Assembly: GCA_023245955.1 (NCBI GenBank)
Contig: JAHFJI010000005.1
Location: 1 to 32,995 of the forward strand
DNA from: Candidatus Doudnabacteria bacterium
Lineage (GTDB): Bacteria; Patescibacteriota; Doudnabacteria; UBA920
Length of the DNA stretch: 32,995 nt
Direction: 5' to 3'
Shown: positions 22,584-29,995 of the stretch, one piece after another
How the letters are laid out: each line of letters opens with the position of its first letter
How positions within the stretch are numbered: position 1 is the first letter of the stretch
The notes under the pieces: model-generated
The model's database searches: none
The model's input: the letters and a program-made list of their open reading frames with translations, nothing else
What the model was told of the DNA's origin: nothing
Translations under genes and position numbers: made by a program

Positions 22584-23381
22584 ATGTCAGAAAAACCAGT
22601 CTATATACCAGACGTAAAAAACGATAAGAGTGAAGCGGAAAGAATGCTTGAACCAGCTGCGGGGGGAGAGCAATTGGTTCCTTTTGCGCAGTCCGAAGCT
22701 GGATATCAACCACTGCAGGGGGTTAACCAGGAAGATATAGACCGGATGCGCGCAGAGAAAAGTGCCAGAGAGGCGGAGGAAATTCAGCAGGCGCGGCAAA
22801 AACTTGAAGATGTGTCTACAAGGAAACAACTTGCCAAGGGGGCGCTTAAGGGTGTCGCTTTGGCCGGTGCGCTTATTGGCGGGACTACTGTACTCGTAGA
22901 CGGTGGTAAAGAAATATTTCATGTTGTCAGTGATAAAATTAAGGCAAATGAGCTGAAAGAGCAGAAGAAAGTGCCGGATAGCAATAAGTTGGAATTTGAT
23001 ATCCCGCCGAAGTTTGTGGTTAACGATAAAGGTGCCACGGAAGTACAAGTAAGCTTGAGTGTGAAAGATGCTCTGGGTAAAACCATTGATTATGATTTTG
23101 ATGTTTCCACCCTTGGGTTAAGTGTTGAGCAGGCGGGTCAAACTAATATTGAAGTTGCAGATTTAAAAACTTCCAGTCCGGATATGACCGGTAAGGTTAT
23201 TCGTTTCCGTGGCGGTGTGGATGGCAGTAGGCAGGTTGAAGTGACAATTACGACCATTAACGGAAAACAGGGCGGGTTTAAAGTGTTTAAGCGCGTAAGT
23301 ATAATGGATAGTGAAGGTAAACCGCTTACGACACCACAGCAAACTGAAGTAAAGGGTACAGAGGATTTTTCGATGGGTTAA
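22584..23381 (+). CDS. unknown single-pass membrane protein, 265 residues
   Basis: An acidic, helical N-terminal region (about 1-85, with RMRAEKSAREAEEIQQARQK) is followed by one small-residue membrane segment (about 86-105, GALKGVALAGALIGGTTVLV). A predicted beta-rich domain fills about 130-250 (EVQVSLSVKDALGKTIDYDF). The layout suggests a cytoplasmic coil and an external domain. The start MSEKPVYIPDVKND is preceded by A/T-rich DNA. Family not recognised. Confidence 0.65.
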   Translation: MSEKPVYIPDVKNDKSEAERMLEPAAGGEQLVPFAQSEAGYQPLQGVNQEDIDRMRAEKSAREAEEIQQARQKLEDVSTRKQLAKGALKGVALAGALIGGTTVLVDGGKEIFHVVSDKIKANELKEQKKVPDSNKLEFDIPPKFVVNDKGATEVQVSLSVKDALGKTIDYDFDVSTLGLSVEQAGQTNIEVADLKTSSPDMTGKVIRFRGGVDGSRQVEVTITTINGKQGGFKVFKRVSIMDSEGKPLTTPQQTEVKGTEDFSMG

Positions 23382-23494
23382 TTATGCCCTGGTTTGCCGG
23401 ATAACCTACTTATTTGTCCGACTCCAACGGTCAGCAAGCGCGTGGCGCGTATAGGGGAATACGCGGATTGCAGTTTAAGGCTACGGAAGCCATG

Positions 23495-23523
23495 TTGTGG
23501 TAACTATATAAACCGGTTATACT
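23495..23523 (+). promoter_or_regulatory. promoter of metG
   Basis: TTGTGG (23495-23500), 17 bp, TATACT (23518-23523). The short leader contains GGCTC and GAGCC around AAAT (23529-23542), a small hairpin. The 178-bp gap before metG otherwise shows no ORF. I see neither a T-box core nor a SAM riboswitch in it. Confidence 0.5.
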
Positions 23524-23559
23524 AAAAGGGCTCAAATGAGCCAATTTTATTAAATTATT

Positions 23560-25071
23560 ATGACTAAATCTTTTTATATAACTACTACACTTCCGTACGT
23601 AAATGCGAAGCCGCATATAGGTTTTGCACTTGAGATTGTGTTCGCAGACATAATTGCCCGGTATCATAAGTTAAAGGGTGAAGAGGTATTTTTTAATACG
23701 GGCACAGACGAACATGGTCTAAAGATTTATCAGAAAGCAGTAGAGGGAGGAGTAGAGCCTCAAGCCTATGTAGACGAGTATGCAAGTAAAGTTAAAGCTT
23801 TGGTACCTAGACTTGGCATTTCGGAAGATATCCATTTTATCCGGACTACCGATGGGCACCACAAAGCTGCGGCTCAGGAATTCTGGAAGCGCTGTGCGGA
23901 TAATGGAGATATATATAAGAAGATATACAAAGTTAAATATTGTGTCGGGTGTGAGCTAGAAAAAACAGACTCAGACCTTGTTGATGGGTATTGTCCGCTA
24001 CATCCCGGAAAAGAACTTGAGCTTATAGAAGAAGAAAATTACTTTTTTAAATTTTCCAAATACCAACAACCCTTGCTTGATTTGTATGATACAGCAGGTC
24101 ATGATTTTGTGGTCCCAAAAACGCGTCTACACGAGATACGAGAGTTTGTGTCCGCGGGACTCAAAGATTTTAGTATCTCCAGACTTGCTAGTAAAATGCC
24201 GTGGGGTATTTCTGTTCCGGATGATGAGACTCAAGTTATGTATGTTTGGTTTGACGCGCTTATAAATTATATTTCTACACTCGGCTGGCCACTGCACCAG
24301 TCGGAGACTCCGGTGCAGGGCGCTGCCTCTGAAGATTTATTCGAGAAGTTTTGGGGGACGAGGGAGGTGCCGAATGGAGTACAAATAGCAGGGAAGGACA
24401 ACCTGCGGCAGCAGTCTGCTATGTGGCAGGCCATGCTCATGAGCGCGGGGTTGCCGAACTCTAGACAAATACTCATTCATGGTTTTATAAATAGTGGTGG
24501 ACAGAAGATGTCTAAGAGTATTGGGAACGTGGTTGACCCATTCGACATTATAGATAAACTCGTGCAGCAAGGTGTGGCTGAAGAGCAGGCGATAGATGCG
24601 CTCAGGTATTGGTTTGCTCGTGAAATGCAGACATTTGAAGACGGAGACTTTACTTGGGAAAGTTTTGTAGAAAGTTACAATGCAAACCTGGCCAATGGAC
24701 TAGGAAACCTGGTGAGCCGGGTGCTTAAGATGGCGGCTAATGCGGAAATTTCTAATTACCAATTTCTAATTTCTAATTTCGACCAAGAATTTTCAAGGCA
24801 TCTTGAAAATTATGAAATACAAAAGGCGGCGGACTGGGTGTGGGGTAAAATAAAAGCAGCCGATGAGTATATAGCAAAAGAAGAGCCCTTCAAAACCATT
24901 AAATCAAATCCAGAACAGGGTAAGTTGCAGATCCAGGATTTGTTAGAACAGTTGCATGTTATTGCGCATCATCTTCAGCCCCTCTTGCCAGATTCCAGTC
25001 AAAAGATACTGGCCGCCCTTGAAAATATAACCCTTGAAAGCATTCCCCGTTTGTTTCCCCGTCTTGATTAA
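23560..25071 (+). CDS. metG: methionyl-tRNA synthetase
   Basis: A 503-residue class I synthetase. The HIGH-type motif is in TLPYVNAKPHIGFALE (about 8-23). A zinc-like knot has CVGC near 128-131 and a later cysteine in GYCPLHPG. The KMSKS loop is intact at 316-320 (GGQKMSKSIGN). The anticodon-binding helical domain follows and there is no C-terminal EMAP-like domain. Length fits the compact form. An in-frame 14-bp tandem repeat encodes ISNYQFLISNF in the helical domain (about residues 398-408). Confidence 0.95.
   Translation: MTKSFYITTTLPYVNAKPHIGFALEIVFADIIARYHKLKGEEVFFNTGTDEHGLKIYQKAVEGGVEPQAYVDEYASKVKALVPRLGISEDIHFIRTTDGHHKAAAQEFWKRCADNGDIYKKIYKVKYCVGCELEKTDSDLVDGYCPLHPGKELELIEEENYFFKFSKYQQPLLDLYDTAGHDFVVPKTRLHEIREFVSAGLKDFSISRLASKMPWGISVPDDETQVMYVWFDALINYISTLGWPLHQSETPVQGAASEDLFEKFWGTREVPNGVQIAGKDNLRQQSAMWQAMLMSAGLPNSRQILIHGFINSGGQKMSKSIGNVVDPFDIIDKLVQQGVAEEQAIDALRYWFAREMQTFEDGDFTWESFVESYNANLANGLGNLVSRVLKMAANAEISNYQFLISNFDQEFSRHLENYEIQKAADWVWGKIKAADEYIAKEEPFKTIKSNPEQGKLQIQDLLEQLHVIAHHLQPLLPDSSQKILAALENITLESIPRLFPRLD
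24746..24780. repeat. 14-bp tandem repeat inside metG
   Basis: About 2.4 units of AATTTCTAATTACC/AATTTCTAATTTCT lie in the coding sequence without breaking the frame. The unit matches, in the opposite sense, the repeat in nfo at 20672-20702. It encodes ISNYQFLISNF, which is unlike the surrounding helical domain. Confidence 0.65.
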
Positions 25072-25085
25072 CATACTTTTTGTAT

Positions 25086-25964
25086 ATGCGAATTGTTAAC
25101 CCCTCCGAATCTTTTAGGTCCAAAGAAGAAAAGGCTGCGTCCTTGTACGAAGAGCTGGGCGCTACTCCACTTGTTGAAAGTTTAAGAAAAGAGTATAGCG
25201 AGAAAGGTCAGTCCGTCGAGCGAAAGCCTGTTGTGGAGATACCTCATTTTTTGCAACGCGGTGATGCGCTTGGGTGTGTAATTGCTTGTTACCGGATGGT
25301 TCAGGAAGCGCAAACTCACAATGCACCGAGCCAGGCGGAAGGTAGACAAATACTCGAGCGAGCTGGTTTTGTAGAGCCAGGCGGTGCGAGTGCGCAAATC
25401 GATAGAGGGGCTATTAAAGCCTTTGGTGTACAAGAATCATATTATGTGCCGTCCGATTTTGGAGAGACTTCGTTGTTGTTATCTCCAGAGGAGCAAGTTG
25501 CAGTAAAAGATGCACGATGGCCGGGTAAAGTGGCTATGGCCCTACAAAAGGAAAACTTGGTTGTTATGGCTCTTCCTATGGGTCGGATTTATAAGACGGA
25601 GTCTTCCGGTGCCCATGCCATAGTATTGTATGGCGCAAGATATGATGGCTCTAAGTTGCAGTTTTTAATCCGTGATCCATTAAGTGACATAGGCGCAATA
25701 GATGCGGATGCTCTTATACTGGGTCGGGTTGAGGACGAATATGTCCATTTAAACGAAGGCCAGTTATTGGCAGTACCGGTTCGAGCTGGTAATTCAGAGC
25801 AGAAACAAGAACCAAGGCCCATCATTAAAATACGCCCCTCCGGGCAGGATATGCACGCACCGGGTAGCTCCGATAACCTTATTAAAATAGGTCATAAGCC
25901 AACGCACGAGGACGAAGGGGTTATTGCTGATGCTCTAAGGAAGCTTCGCGATCTATTGAAGTAA
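25086..25964 (+). CDS. C39-like papain-fold cysteine protein
   Basis: A 292-residue protein. Residues 50-72 (VEIPHFLQRGDALGCVIACY) place a glutamine six residues before Cys64, as in C39-type peptidases. GAHAIVLYG supplies a histidine (H177) and LIRDP an aspartate (D197), giving a possible Cys-His-Asp triad. There is no signal peptide or ABC domain, so it would be a free, probably cytoplasmic enzyme or an inactive relative. The N-terminal 45 residues are charged and helical. ATG 25086 is preferred over TTG 25080. It lies 14 bp after metG and 15 bp before tatD. Confidence 0.6.
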   Translation: MRIVNPSESFRSKEEKAASLYEELGATPLVESLRKEYSEKGQSVERKPVVEIPHFLQRGDALGCVIACYRMVQEAQTHNAPSQAEGRQILERAGFVEPGGASAQIDRGAIKAFGVQESYYVPSDFGETSLLLSPEEQVAVKDARWPGKVAMALQKENLVVMALPMGRIYKTESSGAHAIVLYGARYDGSKLQFLIRDPLSDIGAIDADALILGRVEDEYVHLNEGQLLAVPVRAGNSEQKQEPRPIIKIRPSGQDMHAPGSSDNLIKIGHKPTHEDEGVIADALRKLRDLLK

Positions 25965-25979
25965 TTGAGGGTTCGAGCT

Positions 25980-27071
25980 ATGTTAATAGATACTCATGCA
26001 CATATAAACCTCCACGCATTTAGAGACGATGCAGACGAAGTTATGCAGCGGTCTTTGGCTGTGGGAGTAAGTGTTATAAACGTGGGCACGGAATATAACA
26101 CGAGTAAGCAAGGGGTGGATATGTTGGCAACATATTCTGAGTACGTGTATGCCGCAGTGGGTTTGCACCCAAGTCACACGTACAATAATCCGTATTTGGA
26201 CGAAAATGAAAGCGCCTCACGAACCGGAACTGAAGTATTTGACTATGAAGCGTATAAGCAACTAGCCTTGCATCCTAAAGTAGTTGGAATAGGTGAGTGC
26301 GGGTTGGATTACTATCGGTTGCCTACCCCCTCTGTCATTCCGGAAGCTATCCCCAATCAAGTTGAGGACAGGCTCGACAGAGAGCTATCCGGAATCCATC
26401 TCCATGTTCATAACCTGGATTCCGGCTCGGTGGCCAGAATGACAGATGTGGTTAAGCAGCTGCAGAAGGAAGCGTTTGTAAAGCAGATTGAGTTGGCACG
26501 GGAGCTGGATAAGGCACTCATAATACACTGTCGTCCGAGCAAAGACTCCACTGATGCCTATACTGATGTTTTCGAAATATTGCAGCGCGTATTGTCATTC
26601 CCGCGAAGGCAGGAATCCAGTACCGACTTTACAACGGCACAGTCGAGTGTCGGCCTTGAAGCCGACCTAGATTCCCGTCTATACGGGAATGACAGAGAAG
26701 AGGGTAGAACCGATAGAGAGGGAAGTGAAAATAGCAAACTGCTTCGCTTCGAGATACACTCTTTTACAGGTTCGTTAGAAGTAGCACAAAAGTTTATTGA
26801 CCTCGGCGGGTACATTGGCCTTAACGGCATAATTACGTTTGATAAAACAGGCAATATGGAGACGGTAGTCAAGGGTGTACCCTTAGAATGTATAGTACTT
26901 GAGACGGATTCACCCTACCTTGCGCCCACTCCATACCGTGGTAAGCGTAACGAGCCTGTGTACCTAGAAGAAGTTGCCAAAAAGATTGCCGAGTGGAAAA
27001 GTGTAAGCTTAGAAGAAATAGCTCGACAGACTACTGTAAACGCAGTACAGTTGTTTCATATAAGCGTATAA
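25980..27071 (+). CDS. tatD: TatD-family metal-dependent DNase with two repeat-derived insertions
   Basis: A 363-residue amidohydrolase-fold protein. TatD enzymes are usually about 255-265 residues and act as 3'-5' DNases in repair. Family motifs: IDTHAHINLHAF (3-14), AAVGLHPSH, GIGECGLDYYR, ALIIHCRPS, HSFTGSLEVA, IGLNGIITF and LETDSPYLAPTPYRGKRNEP. Two insertions interrupt it: PSVIPEAIPNQ... to ...VARMTD (about 118-156) and LSFPRRQESS... to ...LYGNDRE (about 205-241). Both are translated palindromic repeats at 26333-26444 and 26593-26694. The frame stays open, and all metal-binding motifs lie outside the insertions, so the enzyme may still work. Confidence 0.9.
   Translation: MLIDTHAHINLHAFRDDADEVMQRSLAVGVSVINVGTEYNTSKQGVDMLATYSEYVYAAVGLHPSHTYNNPYLDENESASRTGTEVFDYEAYKQLALHPKVVGIGECGLDYYRLPTPSVIPEAIPNQVEDRLDRELSGIHLHVHNLDSGSVARMTDVVKQLQKEAFVKQIELARELDKALIIHCRPSKDSTDAYTDVFEILQRVLSFPRRQESSTDFTTAQSSVGLEADLDSRLYGNDREEGRTDREGSENSKLLRFEIHSFTGSLEVAQKFIDLGGYIGLNGIITFDKTGNMETVVKGVPLECIVLETDSPYLAPTPYRGKRNEPVYLEEVAKKIAEWKSVSLEEIARQTTVNAVQLFHISV
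26333..26444. repeat. palindromic repeat inside tatD, first
   Basis: Ends TCTGTCATTC (26331-26340) and GAATGACAGA (26437-26446) are perfect complements. Inside, GGAATCCA (26391-26398) pairs with TGGATTCC (26415-26422). It belongs to the TGTCATTC family seen before glyS and is translated in frame as part of TatD. Confidence 0.78.
26593..26694. repeat. palindromic repeat inside tatD, second
   Basis: Ends TGTCATTCCCG (26593-26603) and CGGGAATGACA (26684-26694) match the pre-glyS copy. The 102 bp are exactly 34 codons. The product begins LSFPRRQESS and ends LDSRLYGNDR, the known translated look of this repeat class. Confidence 0.85.
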
Positions 27072-27078
27072 AAAGTTT

Positions 27079-27627
27079 ATGAATAATTACGACCCACAAG
27101 TAGAACAGTACGCACAAGAAACTCTGCAGGGGCAGGGTGGTGTGTCTGAACCGGTATTTATACAAACCACTGAACCCGGCAAGGTGCAAGACGGTGTGCC
27201 TTTTGTGGAGCGACAGGCAGTTGTATGCATAGTGAAACACTGGTCAGAAGATGCGTACATAGGCCTGAAGTGGAAGAAAGTTGACTGGCAAACTTTGGTT
27301 ACGGGTGGCCTAGAGCTCGGACAAACCTGTGAGCAGGCTGGGTTTGCGGAGATAGAAGAAGAGACAGGATACAAGGACATTACGTTTGTAAAAGACTTGG
27401 GCGTGGTACACAGCAAGTTTTTTCATGTCCCAAAACAAGAAAATAGGTTTGCCCACTCCCACGTACTATATTTTGAATTACAAAGCAGCTTACGCCAAGA
27501 CGTCTCCGACCAAGAAAACCAAATTCACGAGCTTGCGTGGATACCCGCGGTAAACATGGGCGAGTTTGTGAACAACGCTTCCCACAAATACGCCTGGTCT
27601 TTGTTTTGCCATACTATGAAGTCTTAG
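27079..27627 (+). CDS. Nudix hydrolase with altered Nudix box
   Basis: A 182-residue protein of the Nudix superfamily, which hydrolyses nucleoside diphosphates linked to other groups. The box reads GGLELGQTCEQAGFAEIEEE followed by TGY (about 74-96). Against the consensus GX5EX7REUXEEXGU, the first glutamate is glutamine and the arginine is alanine, while the three metal-binding glutamates remain. It is therefore probably active, or at least metal-binding. It starts 7 bp after tatD. The N-terminal 35 residues are an extension before the Nudix fold. Substrate unknown. Confidence 0.8.
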   Translation: MNNYDPQVEQYAQETLQGQGGVSEPVFIQTTEPGKVQDGVPFVERQAVVCIVKHWSEDAYIGLKWKKVDWQTLVTGGLELGQTCEQAGFAEIEEETGYKDITFVKDLGVVHSKFFHVPKQENRFAHSHVLYFELQSSLRQDVSDQENQIHELAWIPAVNMGEFVNNASHKYAWSLFCHTMKS

Positions 27628-27645
27628 GTCATGTATTCTAAAGCT

Positions 27646-28225
27646 ATGAATTATCCAGAAGATTTAATATATATTGACGACTACGGTCTTGTTGGCAGCA
27701 ACTTCTACTGGCATAAGTACGAGTCGAAAGGTCTTACTAAGGAAGATATTTTTTGCCGAGCTTACGAGCGATAGAGTGCAGGTGAGTGAGAAGCTTATAC
27801 ACCCGTTACAAAAAGTAGAGGAAACTCTATCCCCCTTTGGTTATAGGATTTATATTAAGGAAGGGTACCGTAGCCGTTCTTTATATGACATAGTCTACAA
27901 GAAACGCGTAGAAAAGTTTGGTAAAGAAGAAACCGACTCTTTGCTCAACATGGAAGGCATACCTCATGCAGAAGGGTTGTCGGTAGACGTGGCATTGTGG
28001 AGCCTCTCAGACAACCAGGAAGTGTATTTGCGCAATGGTAATGACGGTGTTGGCGCATTGTTTATCAATTTTTACAGAAATAAGCCGGATACTGCTTCGC
28101 AGCAGTACCAAGAATTACAAGACTTAGTTATTAGCACTATGATGACATGCGGATTTCGGCTTGGTACAAAAAGAGAGTATTTTCATTTTGATTATCGTCC
28201 CAACAACCCTCCTAACTACACATAG
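27646..28225 (+). pseudogene. VanX-like D-Ala-D-Ala dipeptidase (M15), frameshifted
   Basis: The frame from ATG 27646 (MNYPEDLIYIDDYGLVGSNF) stops at a TAG near 27773. The rest of the protein lies in the next frame. Dropping one T from the T6 run at 27749-27754 joins them smoothly (KEDIFAELTSDRVQVSEK) into about 192 residues. The downstream part has HAEGLSVDVAL (HxxGxxxD zinc site), GTKREYFHFDY (ExxH) and KEGYRSR. This is the M15D pattern that cleaves D-Ala-D-Ala dipeptide or peptidoglycan stems. It could be a real pseudogene, a sequencing error at the homopolymer or a slippery frameshift site. Confidence 0.8.
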
Positions 28226-28274
28226 CTCGTACCGCATCTCGTTTCTATACATAAGTGCACAACACTGTATTAAC

Positions 28275-28892
28275 ATGACAAATCCAATTTCTTCGCAACT
28301 CTCGGGCTTATTACAATTTTTTAAACTAACGCATACGTTCCAGCATATCCAACGCCGACTTCGTGTAACAGGCGAGGACCGCTTTGAGAACGACGCGGAA
28401 CATAGCTATCAGTTAGCTTTGGTTGCCTGGTACATTATCCAAAAAGAGAATTTGCCATTGCATATGGACAAGGTGTTTATGTATGCGTTGGCTCATGACT
28501 TAGTAGAAGTATACGCTGGTGATACGTACGCGCATGACCCAGACCCGGCAATACATGCCAGCAAAGAAGAACGGGAACGACTGGCGGCTGAACGCTTGCG
28601 TGCGGACTTTGCCGAGTTCCCAGAGCTCCACGAAGCTATACAAGGATACGAACATTTAGTAGATGAAGAAAGTAAGTTAGTGTATGCTTTGGATAAGGTT
28701 CTCCCACCAACGAATATATACTTAGACGGTGGTAAAAGTTGGCGTGAAATGGGAGTTACCCGAGAAATGATTGCTAAGGCCAAAGCGGACAAGGTAGCGG
28801 TTTCTCCGGTAATTCAGAAGTATTGGCACCTCATATTAACCTGTATAGAAACCGAAGAGCGGGAGCTGTTTGGTGGAGAGTCTCAGAGCTAA
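28275..28892 (+). CDS. HD-domain phosphohydrolase (YfbR-like)
   Basis: A 205-residue HD protein. The metal ligands H43 (NDAEHSYQLA), H74 and D75 (ALAHDLVEVYAGD) and D140 (VYALDKV) are in the order found in YfbR/HDDC2 5'-nucleotidases, which dephosphorylate deoxynucleoside monophosphates. The ATG at 28275 (MTNPISSQLSGLL) fits the family. An upstream frame would run back through the dipeptidase. It sits among two Nudix genes, so nucleotide-pool control is a likely theme. Confidence 0.85.
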   Translation: MTNPISSQLSGLLQFFKLTHTFQHIQRRLRVTGEDRFENDAEHSYQLALVAWYIIQKENLPLHMDKVFMYALAHDLVEVYAGDTYAHDPDPAIHASKEERERLAAERLRADFAEFPELHEAIQGYEHLVDEESKLVYALDKVLPPTNIYLDGGKSWREMGVTREMIAKAKADKVAVSPVIQKYWHLILTCIETEERELFGGESQS

Positions 28893-28894
28893 AT

Positions 28895-29548
28895 ATGGCT
28901 TTAATTATTTTTGACAAGCATCAGCAAATAAGCTTTCAACGGTTCGCGTTGTCTATATTTTCGGGTGCCACGCTTATATTATTTTTGGGTGTGTTGCATA
29001 GCTGGTTGCACGGCATGCCTCACTTCTTTGAGATGGGTACTTCCTTGGACAGTCGGCTTTTGTTGTTGGCCGTGGCTATTGGAATTATTTTGGGTGTAAT
29101 TTATTTTAACAACATTGGTCCAGCCGCCTGGAGTGAGCGGACCATGGTGGAGACCAGAAAAATCCACGTAGTCGCGCCGTTAGGATATGCCCAGGCCGAA
29201 GAGGTGCGCAGGCTTTTTGCGTACATTATTGGGGGTGATATTATTTTGTTCGGTTTTGGACTGCACGGGTTAGTTTGGCAGCCCATCGCGGAGGGTCTCG
29301 ACACAGTGTATGCGCTCGGAGGTATTGCTCTCTCCTCTGTGGCCGTGCTGTTACCGCTCCATTATGCCGCACTCCTTAAACTGGATGTCTGTACTGCGCA
29401 TTTGTCTGTGGAGGTGTGTGAATTTGCACAACACCGCTTTGGTCAGATATTATATTGGGTACTGGTGGTATTTTGGGCCTCTTTGCTTGCCTCTTACCTC
29501 ATTTTGCTCATATATAGCCACCCGTACTGTCATTATTTTTTTTGTTAG
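28895..29548 (+). CDS. unknown membrane protein, 217 residues
   Basis: Starts 2 bp after the HD gene stop, so translationally linked. Four hydrophobic segments are visible: about 17-38, 52-70, 110-130 and 185-208. A cytoplasmic loop (about 75-108) includes the basic ETRKIHVVAPLGY. The C-terminus HPYCHYFFC is cysteine- and histidine-rich. No family is recognised. Confidence 0.68.
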   Translation: MALIIFDKHQQISFQRFALSIFSGATLILFLGVLHSWLHGMPHFFEMGTSLDSRLLLLAVAIGIILGVIYFNNIGPAAWSERTMVETRKIHVVAPLGYAQAEEVRRLFAYIIGGDIILFGFGLHGLVWQPIAEGLDTVYALGGIALSSVAVLLPLHYAALLKLDVCTAHLSVEVCEFAQHRFGQILYWVLVVFWASLLASYLILLIYSHPYCHYFFC

Positions 29549-29553
29549 GTATT

Positions 29554-29991
29554 ATGATTAAAGGCTTAGATTATACAGGAGTTAGTTGCGTATGTATTTG
29601 TCGGGATGGCAAAGGCAAGTTTTTGTTACTGCAAAGAGGGCCAAAAGCACGTGACGAACAGGGTGCCTGGGAATTTGGCGGTGGTACTTTAGAGTTTGGT
29701 GAAACTCTGGAAGAATGCGTGCGTCGAGAGCGAAAAGAAGAAATAAACGCAGAACTTACAAATCTCGAATTAGTTCACGCGGCGACTATCGTACGTCAGG
29801 AAGGAAGCTTAAATAATCATTGGGTCATACTTCTTTGGGCTGCGGACGTGGTGAATATAGAAGAGCTAAGAATAATGGAACCAGAACACATAACTGAAAT
29901 TGGTTGGTTTACCAAAGGCGAACTACCCGATCCTCCTCACACCGCACTTCATTCATTTGTTGAACTGGCAGGACGTAAAGGAATAATTTAA
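29554..29991 (+). CDS. MutT-type Nudix hydrolase
   Basis: A 145-residue Nudix protein. The box GTLEFGETLEECVRRERKEE (about 43-62) fits the consensus well, with the glycine after the last pair replaced (INAEL). The compact size is typical of MutT and related house-cleaning hydrolases. ATG 29554 follows the preceding stop by 5 bp. A TTG at 29542 would overlap it. The leuS ATG is 4 bp downstream of the stop, so the gene is likely in the leuS operon. Confidence 0.88.
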   Translation: MIKGLDYTGVSCVCICRDGKGKFLLLQRGPKARDEQGAWEFGGGTLEFGETLEECVRRERKEEINAELTNLELVHAATIVRQEGSLNNHWVILLWAADVVNIEELRIMEPEHITEIGWFTKGELPDPPHTALHSFVELAGRKGII

Positions 29992-29995
29992 ATTT

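Noticed and set aside
23382-23559. A T-box or SAM riboswitch in the metG leader
   Set aside because: No GGTGGNACCGCG core and no SAM-type architecture are visible. Only a small hairpin GGCTC/GAGCC is present.
28161-28274. A longer N-terminus for the HD-domain protein
   Set aside because: The added 38 residues are the dipeptidase coding sequence read in another frame. HD homology starts after ATG 28275.
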